In this document: piece by piece, positions 8,548 to 17,876 of the stretch | Numbering within the stretch: position 1 is the stretch's first letter | How the letters are laid out: every line of letters starts with the position of its first letter | NCBI RefSeq assembly: GCF_003667705.1 | Contig: NZ_CP033019.1 | Location: 5,456,001-5,520,000 of the forward strand | DNA from: Janthinobacterium agaricidamnosum | GTDB lineage: Bacteria; Pseudomonadota; Gammaproteobacteria; Burkholderiales; Burkholderiaceae_D | Reading direction: 5' to 3' | DNA: 64,000 bases | Translations under genes and position numbers: made by a program | The notes under the pieces: generated by a model | What the model was told of the DNA's origin: nothing | Databases searched by the model: none | Seen by the model: the letters and a program-made list of their open reading frames with translations, nothing else

Positions 8548-9975
8548 TTACTGGTCGTCCGCGCGGAATTCGACGTAAGCACGGTCGCGCACTTCGCGCG
8601 CCCAGTTTTCCGTCGCTTCTTCCAGCTTGCGTTCGCGCAAGGCATTGCGTGCGGCAGCGCGTTTCTTCTCTTTCGAGACGTCGTCGCTCTTACGTTCCAG
8701 CACTTCGATCAGATGGAAGCCAAAGCTCGATTCGATCGGCTGGCTCACTTCGCCCGGTTTCAGCGCATTCATCGCCGTTTCAAATTCCGGCACGGTGTCG
8801 CCCGGATACAGCCAGCCCAGGTCGCCGCCTTTGGCCGCGGAACCGTCGTTCGAGAACAAACGGGCCAGGTCTTCGAACTTGGCGGCCTTGTTGTCGAGAC
8901 GTTCTTTCAATTCCAGCAGTTTGCGCTTGGCTTCGGCCGCCGACAGGGTTGGCGTCACTTTCAGCAGGATATGGCGGGCATGCGTCTGCTGCACGGCGGC
9001 GACAGCTTGTGCCTCGGCAGCGCTGCGGCGGTCCACCAGTTTCAGGATATGGAAGCCCGTGTTGCTCTTGATGATAGGCGTGATCTGGCCAGGCTTCAAT
9101 TTCAGCAACTGTTCCGTGAACAGGGGCGGCAGGCGGTCGCTCTGGCGCCAGCCGATATCGCCGCCGCTCAGCGCATCGCTGGCGTCGGAATAGGTGGCGG
9201 CCATCTTGGCGAAATCGGCGCCCGTGCGCAACTGGCGGCTGACTTCTTCGGCGCGCGCGCGGCGTGCGGCGATCTGTTCGGGGCTGGAATTTTCCGGAAT
9301 GCGCACGAGAATTTGCGCCAGGTTCAGCTCCACCTGTTCGCTGGCTGCCGCTTTTTCCGCTTCCAGGAAGTTATCCACTTCGGAATCGGAAATCTGGATC
9401 TTGGCGTCGACTTCGTGCTCGCGCAGGCGCTGCATGATGATTTCATCGCGGATTTCTTCGCGGAAGGTCGCAAACGGCGTGCCTTCCTTTTCCATCTGGT
9501 TGCGCAGCTCTTGCACCGTCATCTTTTGCTGTTCAGCAATACGGCCAATCGCGCGGTCCAGGGTCAGGTCATCCACGCGCACACCCATTTCCTTGGCCAG
9601 CTGCATTTGCGCGCGCTCGACAATCATGCGTTCGAGCAACTGGCGGCGCAGGTCGGCAGGGTCGGGAAGCGGGATATTCTGCGCCTTCATGCGCTGCTCC
9701 ACGCTCTTGATGCGGGCCGCCACTTCATTGCGCGTGATCACATCGTCATTGACGACAACGGCGATGGAGTCGATGGTCTGGCCACTGCTCGACGCAGGGG
9801 GAGTGAAGCCCTTGACTGGCGCTGGGGCAGCGGCAGCGGGTTTGGCCGCAGGCGCTGGCGCAGCCTGTTGCGCCCAGACACTACTGGTCGTGGCGCCGGA
9901 AATGGCGCACAACAAAACCGTTGCAATTTTGAGTTGGTGCATACTGGCATTACGCATAATGTGTAGAGCGCTCAT
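8548..9975 (-). CDS. surA: Periplasmic peptidyl-prolyl isomerase/chaperone SurA
   Basis: 475 residues from the ATG at 9975; ATGs at 9957 and 9942 are possible because the signal peptide core (LKIATVLLCAISGATTSSVWAQ) lies after all three. A Pro/Ala-rich linker follows, then the SurA N-domain (DSIAVVVNDDVITRNE, about 70-85) and two parvulin domains, near 225-325 (ISGGD-type region read as LSGGDIGWRQSD) and 335-440 (KGGDLGWLYPGD). SurA escorts outer-membrane proteins to the Bam machine. It sits downstream of lptD, one of its known client proteins in other bacteria. Confidence 0.97.
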   Translation of the reverse strand: MSALHIMRNASMHQLKIATVLLCAISGATTSSVWAQQAAPAPAAKPAAAAPAPVKGFTPPASSSGQTIDSIAVVVNDDVITRNEVAARIKSVEQRMKAQNIPLPDPADLRRQLLERMIVERAQMQLAKEMGVRVDDLTLDRAIGRIAEQQKMTVQELRNQMEKEGTPFATFREEIRDEIIMQRLREHEVDAKIQISDSEVDNFLEAEKAAASEQVELNLAQILVRIPENSSPEQIAARRARAEEVSRQLRTGADFAKMAATYSDASDALSGGDIGWRQSDRLPPLFTEQLLKLKPGQITPIIKSNTGFHILKLVDRRSAAEAQAVAAVQQTHARHILLKVTPTLSAAEAKRKLLELKERLDNKAAKFEDLARLFSNDGSAAKGGDLGWLYPGDTVPEFETAMNALKPGEVSQPIESSFGFHLIEVLERKSDDVSKEKKRAAARNALRERKLEEATENWAREVRDRAYVEFRADDQ

Positions 9976-10045
9976 GAGTTCAGGTGAATAAAAAAACCGG
10001 TTTGTGCCAGCGCCGGGGACACCGGCGGCGGCAACGGTGACTATC

Positions 10046-12283
10046 TTAACGGAGTGGCTGGCTCAATGTCTGGTAACCAGGGATAGTTTTTGTAAAAGTT
10101 TCCAGGCCATTCGCACCCAGGCCCAGGCCACTCGACAAGCCCGTCAATTCCAGCTGGAAGAAGATCGGCGTCGAGACAGTCTTGGTCGTCGTCACGAAAC
10201 GCTGCGCCCCCATGCGGAACACCCAGCAGTCGCCCTTGTATTCGAGGCCGACCAGGCTTTCCAGCATGCTGCGATCCTTGATGGAGTAACTGATGCGGCC
10301 CACGCCATACAGGCGGTCCGTCAACGGCCACTGCGTCGACACTTCCGCATTACGCAGTACGCCACGTTGAAAACGGTTACTGAAATTCAATACTTTCTTG
10401 GCACCAGGCTGATATTGCAAGGTGTAGTTGTAGCTCATCAACTGGCGATCGCTGGGATTGTACTGCACCAGACTGTCGACGGTCCAAGTCTCGGACACGC
10501 GGCCCGTTGCGGCCAGCAGGATATCGGAACGCGACTGGTTGACGGGCGTCGTCGAATTGAGCTGCACGCGCTGGTCGGCAAAATAGAAACGCTGACCGAA
10601 GGTCAGGCGCATGCGCTCCGTGCCGTCCGATTGCAGGAAACGCGATACGACGGCGGCCGTGACCTGGTTGGCGTCGCCGATGCGGTCGCTGCCGACAAAA
10701 CGGTTTTCCGTGAAGATTTGCGTCAGGTTGAACGTCCCATCGGCCGTATCGAAGTTCGGAAACTGCGACTGGTCGCGGTACGGCGTGTAGACGTAGAACA
10801 GGCGCGGCTCCAGGGTTTGCGTGCCGCCCTTGGTGCCAAACAGATTCGTGTCGCGTTCAAACACCAGGCCGCTGTCGACCGAGAAGGTCGGCACGGCGCG
10901 CGTAAACGAGGTAGTTTTAAACAGCGCCTTGGTCCGGGCGTCATTGTCGAGCTGATACGCGCTGGCATTGAGCATCAGCTTGGGCGTGATGAAGTAGCCA
11001 GGGCGCATGATGGGAAAACTCACCTGCGGCACGGCCACGAGACGCGAGCCTTGCACCTGTGTCGGATGCGCGAAGCGCGTCGCTTCCGCGTCAAAGGTCC
11101 AGTCGAAACCGCCCCAGACATCGTATTTGCCAGCATGGAAGTTCACCGCCGGCAAACGGTCATACGGGCGTGGCACGACCACGTTGGGATCGGGATCCTG
11201 CAGCACCTGGTAATTCTGCACGCGCGCCGTCAGGCTCCAGTCCTCGGTACGGTAATCGGTGCGCAATTCGCGCAGCAACTGGCGCTCGGTGGCGGTGGCG
11301 ACGGTTTTCGAAAAATCGTTCGGGTAATTATCGTCCGACGCCTCGCGCAGATCCCAGCTGTAAGTCCAGCCCTTGGCCAGCGCCTGCTCATGCTTGGACT
11401 TGATCATGTAGCGGTTGGTCTTGGTCTGCTTGTCGTTCGGCAAAAATTCAAACGACGTTTCACCGCTGTACAAGCCGGCATCCGTCTCGCCCATGTAGCG
11501 GCCCGTCGCACCGAGCTGAATGCCGCGCCGCTGGATGTAGCGCGGATACAGGGTCAGGTCGCGGTTCGGCGCGATGTTCACGTAATACGGCATCAGCAGC
11601 TCGAAACCGTTCTTCGAGGCAAAGCCCGGCGTGGGCGCCAGCCAGCCCGAGCGGCGCGCACCCGACAACGAAAACGACATGCCCGGCGTGCCCAGGATCG
11701 GCACGTCCTTGAAATAGATGATGGTCTTGCTGCCCGTGCCCACGTCGCGGCCCGTATCGAGGTTCAAGGTGCTCGATTTCAGGTACCAGTCCGGATTCGG
11801 CCCTTCGCAGGTACTGTAGGTGCCTTCGATAACATTGGCTTCGTCTGGATTGATGAAGTCGACGCGCTCGGCCTTGCCCTGGCCGCCGCCCACTGCGAAG
11901 CGGTAAGTCGGGTTGAGCAGGAAACCCTTGCCGGTCTCCATGTTCAGCTTCAGGACGTCACCCGTGTAGTAATCGCCGAAACGCCACATCTTGATATGGC
12001 CCTCGGCGTCGAACTGATCTTCAACTTGTTTGTAACAAGCTGTATCGGCCGTCATTTTTGTGGTTTTTCCGCGCTCAATCACGACATTCTGGTCGAGATT
12101 GATCTCTCTTTCCGGTCGACCGTTCATGCTGTTCGCCGTCATGACGGTAGGCGCGTCGGGATCTTCCACATGAACCGGACGCGGTGCTTTCTGGGCGTGG
12201 ACAGGCACCGTCGTGGCGGCGACGAGCGCGCTGATGGCGAAAGCCCAGCGCTGCGAAGGGGGGGAGGCCGAAAACCAGCTCAT
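10046..12283 (-). CDS. lptD: LPS-assembly protein LptD
   Basis: 745 residues with a signal peptide (about 1-30, ending VPVHAQ). The N-terminal OstA-like beta-jellyroll (about 45-170, MTANSMNGRPEREINLDQNVVIERG) is followed by the large C-terminal beta-barrel. Cys residues at ACYKQ (about 83) and TCEGPN (about 158) could take part in disulphide bonding, but the two closely spaced C-terminal Cys of E. coli LptD are not evident. It inserts lipopolysaccharide into the outer leaflet with LptE. It is first in the minus-strand series and divergent from amgK. Confidence 0.95.
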   Translation of the reverse strand: MSWFSASPPSQRWAFAISALVAATTVPVHAQKAPRPVHVEDPDAPTVMTANSMNGRPEREINLDQNVVIERGKTTKMTADTACYKQVEDQFDAEGHIKMWRFGDYYTGDVLKLNMETGKGFLLNPTYRFAVGGGQGKAERVDFINPDEANVIEGTYSTCEGPNPDWYLKSSTLNLDTGRDVGTGSKTIIYFKDVPILGTPGMSFSLSGARRSGWLAPTPGFASKNGFELLMPYYVNIAPNRDLTLYPRYIQRRGIQLGATGRYMGETDAGLYSGETSFEFLPNDKQTKTNRYMIKSKHEQALAKGWTYSWDLREASDDNYPNDFSKTVATATERQLLRELRTDYRTEDWSLTARVQNYQVLQDPDPNVVVPRPYDRLPAVNFHAGKYDVWGGFDWTFDAEATRFAHPTQVQGSRLVAVPQVSFPIMRPGYFITPKLMLNASAYQLDNDARTKALFKTTSFTRAVPTFSVDSGLVFERDTNLFGTKGGTQTLEPRLFYVYTPYRDQSQFPNFDTADGTFNLTQIFTENRFVGSDRIGDANQVTAAVVSRFLQSDGTERMRLTFGQRFYFADQRVQLNSTTPVNQSRSDILLAATGRVSETWTVDSLVQYNPSDRQLMSYNYTLQYQPGAKKVLNFSNRFQRGVLRNAEVSTQWPLTDRLYGVGRISYSIKDRSMLESLVGLEYKGDCWVFRMGAQRFVTTTKTVSTPIFFQLELTGLSSGLGLGANGLETFTKTIPGYQTLSQPLR

Positions 12284-12382
12284 GAATTGGAAGGGGCAAG
12301 CACCATTGACAGGCGATTTTTTGATTTGAATCCCTTATTATATGGGAATCTGCACCATCAACCCGATTCCACAGGCCGCTTA
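12284..12382. promoter_or_regulatory. Divergent lptD / amgK promoter region
   Basis: A 99-bp spacer drives genes in both directions. On the minus strand a perfect TATAAT hexamer occupies 12337-12342, about 55 bp upstream of lptD. No well-spaced -35 partner is clear. On the plus strand a TTGACA at 12305-12310 has no good -10 at normal distance. Exact start sites are not assigned. Confidence 0.4.
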
Positions 12383-13450
12383 ATGTCATTCTCCCCCAAT
12401 TCCTCCACCGCGCCGGTCTCCGCCGACGCTCGCCTGACCCTGTTGAAAGCCTGGTTGACCTCGCTTAACCTCGTCGCGCCCGAATCCGCCCGTCCCGCTT
12501 CCAGCGATGCCAGCTTCCGCCGCTACTACCGTCTCGATGTGCTGCCAAGCAACACAACATTGCCAGGAAAGACACTGATCGCCATGGATGCGCCGCCCGA
12601 GCGCGAAAACGTGCCCGCCTTTGTCAAGGTGGCCGGCTTGCTGAAAGGCGCCGGCGTGTCCGTGCCCGACATCATCGCGCAAGACCTGGAACAGGGCTTC
12701 CTGCTGCTGTCCGACCTGGGCACGACCACGTATCTGGACGCCCTGAACCACGACAACGCCAGCGTGCTGTACGCCGAAGCGCTGGAATCCTTGATGAAAA
12801 TCCAGCTGGCCAGCGCCCCCGACGTGCTGCCCGAATTCGACCGCGCCTTCATCCTGCGCGAAATGAATCTGTTCCCGGAATGGTTCATCGGCAAGCACCT
12901 GGGCGCCACCTTGACGGATGTACAACAAACCCAGCTGGACAAGGTCTTCGAAGCCATCACGGCGAATATCTTGTCGCAGCAGCAAGTATTCATGCACCGC
13001 GACTACCATTCGCGCAATTTGATGCACATCAACGATGGTTCGATCCCCAATCCCGGCATCCTCGACTTCCAGGACGCCGTCTTCGGTCCCGTCACCTACG
13101 ACATCGCCTCGCTGCTGCGCGACGCGTATATCCAGTGGGACGAGGAACTGGTGCTCGACTGGGTGATCCGCTACTGGCAGCGCGCCAAGCAGCTGGGCTT
13201 GCCGGTGAATCCCGACATCGACGCCTTCTACCGCGATTTCGAATTCACGGCCCTGCAGCGCCACCTGAAAATCCTCGGCCTGTTCGCGCGCCTGAACTAC
13301 CGCGACGGCAAGGATCTGTACATGGGCGACCTGCCGACCGTGCTCGACTACGTGCGCAAGACGGCCAATCGCTACACGGAACTCAAGCCGCTGGTGCGCT
13401 TATTGGACGCTCTGGAAAACAAGGCCCCACAAGTGGGCTATACATTCTGA
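12383..13450 (+). CDS. amgK: N-acetylmuramate/N-acetylglucosamine anomeric kinase
   Basis: 355 residues from the ATG at 12383 (MSFSPNSSTAPVSADARL). The fold is the aminoglycoside phosphotransferase/choline-kinase type: catalytic loop MHRDYHSRNLM (HRDxxxxN) near 210 and metal-binding ILDFQDAVFGP near 235. It lies 44 bp before murU. The adjacent lptD-surA-pdxA-rsmA arrangement matches the Pseudomonas locus where AmgK phosphorylates MurNAc and GlcNAc at C1 for peptidoglycan recycling. The same open frame continues upstream across lptD antisense, but that extension is spurious. Confidence 0.9.
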   Translation: MSFSPNSSTAPVSADARLTLLKAWLTSLNLVAPESARPASSDASFRRYYRLDVLPSNTTLPGKTLIAMDAPPERENVPAFVKVAGLLKGAGVSVPDIIAQDLEQGFLLLSDLGTTTYLDALNHDNASVLYAEALESLMKIQLASAPDVLPEFDRAFILREMNLFPEWFIGKHLGATLTDVQQTQLDKVFEAITANILSQQQVFMHRDYHSRNLMHINDGSIPNPGILDFQDAVFGPVTYDIASLLRDAYIQWDEELVLDWVIRYWQRAKQLGLPVNPDIDAFYRDFEFTALQRHLKILGLFARLNYRDGKDLYMGDLPTVLDYVRKTANRYTELKPLVRLLDALENKAPQVGYTF

Positions 13451-13494
13451 TGACTTCAGAGCAATTTACAAAATAAATCAGAAAACGAATACCC

Positions 13495-14214
13495 ATGAAA
13501 GCCATGATCTTTGCCGCAGGCCGCGGTGAACGGATGCGTCCGCTTACCGATACCTGTCCCAAACCGCTGCTGAAAGTGCGCGGCCGTCCGCTGATCGTCT
13601 GGCATGTGCTGAATCTGGTGCGCGCCGGCATCACGGACATCGTCATCAACCATTCCCACCTGGGCCATTTGATCGAGGAAACCCTGGGCGACGGCAGCGC
13701 GTATGGCGCGCGCATCGCGTACTCGCCCGAGACCACGCCGCTGGAAACGGCGGGCGGCATCGCCCAGGCGCGGCACTTGCTGGGCGAGGAACCATTTCTC
13801 GCCATTTCCGGCGACATCTATTGCCCGTATTTCGACTTCAAGCAAGTGCTCGACGTGCTGGCCGACAAGGATGTGCTGGGCACGCCGTATCCGGCCGACC
13901 AGCGCGACATCGCCTGGACCTACCTGGTGCCCAATCCCGACTTCCATCCCAAGGGCGACTTCGGCCTGACCTTGTTCTCGATCAACAATACAGACGAAAC
14001 CAAGTGGACCTTCGCCAATATCGGCGTGTACCGTCCTGAAATGTTCGACGGCATCGCGCCCGGCAGCCACGCCAGACTGGGCGATTTGCTGCGCCAGTAC
14101 GCGGATCAGGGCCGCGTGGGCGGCGAAGTCTATACCGGAGAGTGGACGAATGTGGGTACGCCGGCGCAGCTCGACGTACTCAACGGTGTGGCAGCGAAGG
14201 CGCCAGCGGCATGA
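13495..14214 (+). CDS. murU: N-acetylmuramate alpha-1-phosphate uridylyltransferase
   Basis: 239 residues. The N-terminus MKAMIFAAGRGERMRPLT plus PKPLL is the sugar-nucleotidyltransferase signature (AAGxGxRMxPLT...KP). Other nucleotidyltransferase elements include the acidic SGDIYC near 103 and WTNVGTPAQL at the end. Paired with amgK, it converts MurNAc-1-phosphate to UDP-MurNAc, bypassing de novo synthesis. The RBS region is weak. Its stop overlaps the pepP start as ATGA. Confidence 0.92.
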   Translation: MKAMIFAAGRGERMRPLTDTCPKPLLKVRGRPLIVWHVLNLVRAGITDIVINHSHLGHLIEETLGDGSAYGARIAYSPETTPLETAGGIAQARHLLGEEPFLAISGDIYCPYFDFKQVLDVLADKDVLGTPYPADQRDIAWTYLVPNPDFHPKGDFGLTLFSINNTDETKWTFANIGVYRPEMFDGIAPGSHARLGDLLRQYADQGRVGGEVYTGEWTNVGTPAQLDVLNGVAAKAPAA

Positions 14215-15536
14215 TGGCCAATTACGCGGCACGGCGCGCGGCGCTGCTGGCGCAGATGCTGCCGGGCAGCGTGGCCATCCTCGCCACGGCGCCCGAAGTG
14301 CCGCGCAACAGCGATTGCGATTATCCGTACCGCCACGACAGCTATTTCTATTACCTGAGCGGCTTTACGGAACCCGACAGCGCCGTGGCCCTCGTGGCCG
14401 CCAGCGCCACAGCCCCGGCGCGCGCCATCCTGTTTTGCCGCGCCAAGAATACGGAGCGCGAAATCTGGGACGGTTTCCGCCACGGGCCCGAGGCGGCGCG
14501 CGCCACTTTCGGCTTTGACAGCGCCTTCCCCATCGAGGAACTCGACGTCGAAATGACGCGCCTGCTGGCCGACGTCCCCGCCATCTACTATGCGCTGGGC
14601 GGCAGCCTTGATGCGCAGGTGAAGCTCTGGCGGCACAACGTGCGGCAAAAGGCCCGCAGCGGCGTCACGGCGCCCGCCATCGCGCATGACATCAATGGCA
14701 TGCTCGACGCCATGCGCCTGCTGAAAGACACGCAGGAACAGCAGCTGATGCGCCGCGCCGCCGCCATTTCCAGCGCCGCGCACGTACGCGCCATGCGCGC
14801 CACGCAGCCCGGCATGCACGAATATGCGCTGGAAGCGGAGCTGCTGTACGAATTCCGGCGCAGCGGCGCGCAGTTTCCCGCCTATTCCTCCATCGTCGCC
14901 GGCGGCGGCAACGCCTGCATCCTGCACTACAGCGCCAATAACGCGGTATTAAAAGACGGCGAGCTGGTCTTGATCGACGCCGGCTGCGAACTCGATGGCT
15001 ATGCCTCGGACATCACGCGTACCTGGCCCGTCAACGGCCGTTTCAGCGGCCCGCAGCGGGCGCTGTACGAACTGGTGCTGGCGGCCCAGCAGGCGGCGCT
15101 GGACATGGTGCGCCCCGGCTTGCCGCACAGCGCCATCCACGAAGCGGCCGTGCAAGTGCTGGCGCAAGGCATGCTCGACCTGGGTTTGCTGGACCGGCAA
15201 AAAAGCGGCGGCGTGCAGGACGTCATCGCCAACAAGGCCTATATGCCCTTCTACATGCACGGCACCAGCCACTGGCTGGGCATGGACGTGCACGACGTGG
15301 GCGCCTACCGCAACACGGATGCGCCCGGCAAGCCGTGGCGCGCTTTGGCACCGGGCATGGTGCTGACGGTCGAACCGGGCATCTACGTGCGTCCGGGTAC
15401 GGGCGTGCCGGAGCAGTTCTGGCATACCGGCATCCGCATCGAAGACGATGTGCTGGTCACGCCGCAAGGCCATGAAGTCTTCAGCTCGGCACCCAGGAGC
15501 GTCGCTGAAATCGAACAACTGATGTCACAGGATTAA
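14211..15536 (+). CDS. pepP: Xaa-Pro aminopeptidase (aminopeptidase P)
   Basis: 441 residues from the ATG at 14211, which overlaps the murU stop by 4 bp and suggests coupling; a second ATG follows at once. The N-domain (YAARRAALLAQMLPGSVAIL) is the AMP_N type. The pita-bread metallopeptidase domain shows LIDAGCELDGYASDITRTWP (two Asp ligands), HGTSHWLGMDVHDVG (His ligand) and the Glu regions VEPGIYV and GIRIEDDVLVT. It removes N-terminal residues preceding proline. pepP next to ubiH is a common proteobacterial arrangement. Confidence 0.95.
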   Translation: MMANYAARRAALLAQMLPGSVAILATAPEVPRNSDCDYPYRHDSYFYYLSGFTEPDSAVALVAASATAPARAILFCRAKNTEREIWDGFRHGPEAARATFGFDSAFPIEELDVEMTRLLADVPAIYYALGGSLDAQVKLWRHNVRQKARSGVTAPAIAHDINGMLDAMRLLKDTQEQQLMRRAAAISSAAHVRAMRATQPGMHEYALEAELLYEFRRSGAQFPAYSSIVAGGGNACILHYSANNAVLKDGELVLIDAGCELDGYASDITRTWPVNGRFSGPQRALYELVLAAQQAALDMVRPGLPHSAIHEAAVQVLAQGMLDLGLLDRQKSGGVQDVIANKAYMPFYMHGTSHWLGMDVHDVGAYRNTDAPGKPWRALAPGMVLTVEPGIYVRPGTGVPEQFWHTGIRIEDDVLVTPQGHEVFSSAPRSVAEIEQLMSQD

Positions 15537-15545
15537 CCCCGCCGC

Positions 15546-16688
15546 ATGCATACACCGTCCACTTTCGATCTCGCCATCTGCGGCGCCGGCCCCGTCGGCA
15601 TGGCGCTGGCCGCCCTGCTGGTACAGCGCGGCAGCCGCGCCGCCGGCATCGCCCTGCTCGACGCCAAATCCATCGAGCAGGCCCGGCGCGACCCGCGCAC
15701 CATCGCCCTGTCGCACGGCAGCCGCCAGATACTCGAGGAAGCGGGCGCCTGGCCCGTGGAGGCGACGCCTATCCACCAGATCCACGTGTCGCGCCGCGGC
15801 CAGTTCGGGCGCAGCCTGATGGACCGCAGCGAGCATGGCGTCGAGGCGCTCGGCTACGTGGCCCGTTACGGCGCCGTCGTCAGCGCGCTGGCCGACGTGT
15901 GCGAGCGCCTGGGCGTGGCCAGCCTGCGCCCCGCCCTGGTCACGGGCAGCGCGGAGGATGCCGATGGCGTGTCCGTGCAGATCGACCAGGCGGGCGCCGC
16001 ATCGACCTTGCGCGCCAGCCTGCTGGTGCAGGCCGAGGGCGGCCTGTTCGGCCAGCAGCCGGAACGCGCCGTCAGCCGCGATTATGGCCAAAGCGCCATC
16101 ATTGCCCATGTGCGTACAAGCGCCCCCATCGCCCACCGCGCGTATGAACGCTTCACCGACGAAGGTCCGCTGGCGCTGCTGCCGCAGGACGACGGCTACG
16201 CGCTGGTGTGGTGCGTGCCGCCCACGCGCGCCGAACAATTGCTGGCCCTGGACGACGCTGCCTTCCTGGCGCGCCTGGGCGCCGCCTTCGGCAGCCGCCT
16301 GGGACGCTTTAGCCACACGACGGCGCGCCTGGCCTATCCGCTGGGCCTGAACGCGCAGGCGAACGGCACGGCGCGCACGGTCGCCATCGGCAATGCGGCG
16401 CAAACCCTGCATCCGGTGGCGGGACAGGGCTTGAACCTGGGCCTGCGCGACGCCGCCGTGCTGGCCCGCGTGCTGGCGCAGGGCAGCAGCCCGGCCGGGC
16501 TGGAACGCTACGCCAGCCTGCGCCAGGCCGACCGGGGCCTGACCGTGCGCGTCACCGACACCATGGCGCGCATCTTCACGGGCAGCGCCCCCACGCAAGG
16601 CTTGCTGGGCCTGTCGCTGGGCTTGCTGGACGTTTTCAGCCCCGCGCGCAAAAGCCTGGCCACCCTGATGATGTACGGCCGCCGCTGA
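15546..16688 (+). CDS. ubiH: Ubiquinone biosynthesis FAD-dependent hydroxylase UbiH-like
   Basis: 380 residues. The N-terminal GAGPVGMALA dinucleotide motif (about 13-22) and the distal FAD motif IGNAAQTLHPVAGQGLNLGLRD (split here: IGNAAQTLHP, then VAGQGLNLGLRD, near 280-300) are typical of UbiH, where GNAAQTLHP replaces the usual GDAAH. The central DGYALVW sheet belongs to the substrate domain. It probably hydroxylates a polyprenyl-phenol ring in ubiquinone synthesis. It starts 9 bp after pepP. UbiF/UbiI relatives cannot be fully excluded. Confidence 0.88.
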   Translation: MHTPSTFDLAICGAGPVGMALAALLVQRGSRAAGIALLDAKSIEQARRDPRTIALSHGSRQILEEAGAWPVEATPIHQIHVSRRGQFGRSLMDRSEHGVEALGYVARYGAVVSALADVCERLGVASLRPALVTGSAEDADGVSVQIDQAGAASTLRASLLVQAEGGLFGQQPERAVSRDYGQSAIIAHVRTSAPIAHRAYERFTDEGPLALLPQDDGYALVWCVPPTRAEQLLALDDAAFLARLGAAFGSRLGRFSHTTARLAYPLGLNAQANGTARTVAIGNAAQTLHPVAGQGLNLGLRDAAVLARVLAQGSSPAGLERYASLRQADRGLTVRVTDTMARIFTGSAPTQGLLGLSLGLLDVFSPARKSLATLMMYGRR

Positions 16689-16803
16689 ACCTTAACAATA
16701 AGTAAAGGGCACGGGCGAAAAAGAAACAGGGAACATCTCCGGCATGGAGTAAACGGCCTGCGGATGCGACAATGGCTGTCACCTGGTTTTTGGCGACCGT
16801 TCC

Positions 16804-17745
16804 ATGACAGATGCATTGCCCGCAGCACCGCCTGCCGCTCTTCCCGAAGTGCTCTTTTCCCGCCTGCTGGAAGACGCCCTCGACGCCGTCATCATCATCG
16901 ATGAACATTGCCGCATCCGCTATATCAATGGCGCCATGCAGGCGCTGTCGGGCTATGCCAGCGGGGAATTGCTGGGGCAGACCCTGAACGGCCTGCTGCC
17001 CGACGCCGTCGGCGCGCAGCACGACAACCACGTGATCAATTACATCCGCAGCTCGCGCACCTCCAGCGTGCTGGGCAAGATACGCGAATTCGCCATCCGC
17101 CACCGCGATGCGCAAATGATACCCATCGAAATGAAGGCGCTGGACCTGGGCGTGGTGGACGGCATCCGCTATTTCGGCGCCTTCTTGCTCGACGTGCGCG
17201 AACGGCGCGAACTGGCGGCAAAGAACGCCAGCCTGCTGGCGCAGCTGGAACAGCAGGCGCTGCACGATGCGCTGACGTCGCTGCCCAACCGGCGCGCCTA
17301 TGAAGCGCAAGCCGAGCAGGCGATGGCGCGCGCGGCACGCAGCGGCGCCGCCCTGACCGTGGGCGTGGCCGACCTCGACCATTTCAAGAAGATCAACGAC
17401 CGCTACGGCCATGCCGTGGGCGACGCCGTGCTGCGCACGGTGGCGCAGGCGCTGCGCGACACGGGACGCATCACCGACGTGGCGGCCCGTCTCGGCGGCG
17501 AGGAGTTCGGCCTGCTGTTCCCCGACGCCAGCCTGCGGCAGGCGCACAAGGTGGCCGAACGCATCCGCGCCGCCGTGGCCGCCGCCATCACGCCTTTGCC
17601 CGATGGCGGCGAACTGCAGGTGACCATCAGCATCGGCGTGGCCTCCCTGACGGCCGGCGCCAGCCTGGACGCGGCCATGTCGGATGCCGACAAGGCCCTG
17701 TACGCGGCCAAGCACCAGGGACGCAATAAAGTCGTCGCAGCCTGA
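16804..17745 (+). CDS. PAS-GGDEF diguanylate cyclase
   Basis: 313 residues with no membrane segment. A PAS domain spans about 20-130 (LEDALDAVIIIDEHCRIRYI, then MQALSGYASGELLG), followed by a short helix and a GGDEF domain (150-313). The active-site motif is GGEEF at 231-235. The inhibitory I-site RITD at 222-225 lies exactly five residues upstream, so product feedback is expected. It should make cyclic di-GMP in response to a PAS-sensed signal of unknown nature. The gene follows ubiH after 115 bp and may be separately transcribed. A convergent REP-like pair lies just downstream. Confidence 0.93.
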   Translation: MTDALPAAPPAALPEVLFSRLLEDALDAVIIIDEHCRIRYINGAMQALSGYASGELLGQTLNGLLPDAVGAQHDNHVINYIRSSRTSSVLGKIREFAIRHRDAQMIPIEMKALDLGVVDGIRYFGAFLLDVRERRELAAKNASLLAQLEQQALHDALTSLPNRRAYEAQAEQAMARAARSGAALTVGVADLDHFKKINDRYGHAVGDAVLRTVAQALRDTGRITDVAARLGGEEFGLLFPDASLRQAHKVAERIRAAVAAAITPLPDGGELQVTISIGVASLTAGASLDAAMSDADKALYAAKHQGRNKVVAA

Positions 17746-17751
17746 AGACAA

Positions 17752-17863
17752 GCGTAGGTCGGATTAGGCGGGGCCGCCGAGGCCGAAGGCCTTAATCCGA
17801 CAACATTGTTGGCCCCAATACGTCGGATTACGCGGGGCTTTGCCCCGCTAATCCGACCTACGG
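17752..17863. repeat. Convergent pair of REP-like palindromes (BIME-like)
   Basis: The first unit starts GCGTAGGTCGGATTA (17752) and closes with TAATCCGAC (to 17801). The second starts GTCGGATTA (17822) and closes TAATCCGACCTACGGC (17849-17863), that is, the same head in reverse. The second has an extra stem GCGGGGC/GCCCCGC around TTT. The pair fills the space between the convergent diguanylate cyclase and pntB genes and may serve as a transcript-end structure. It is related to the single unit at 7444-7478. Confidence 0.8.
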
Positions 17864-17876
17864 CAAAAAATACCGC

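Noticed and set aside
10004..12382. Plus-strand open frame continuous with amgK, making a 1148-residue protein
   Set aside because: The upstream part is antisense to lptD, is low-complexity Arg/Gln/Ala/His-rich, and lacks any domain; amgK has its own ATG at 12383 matching the family start.
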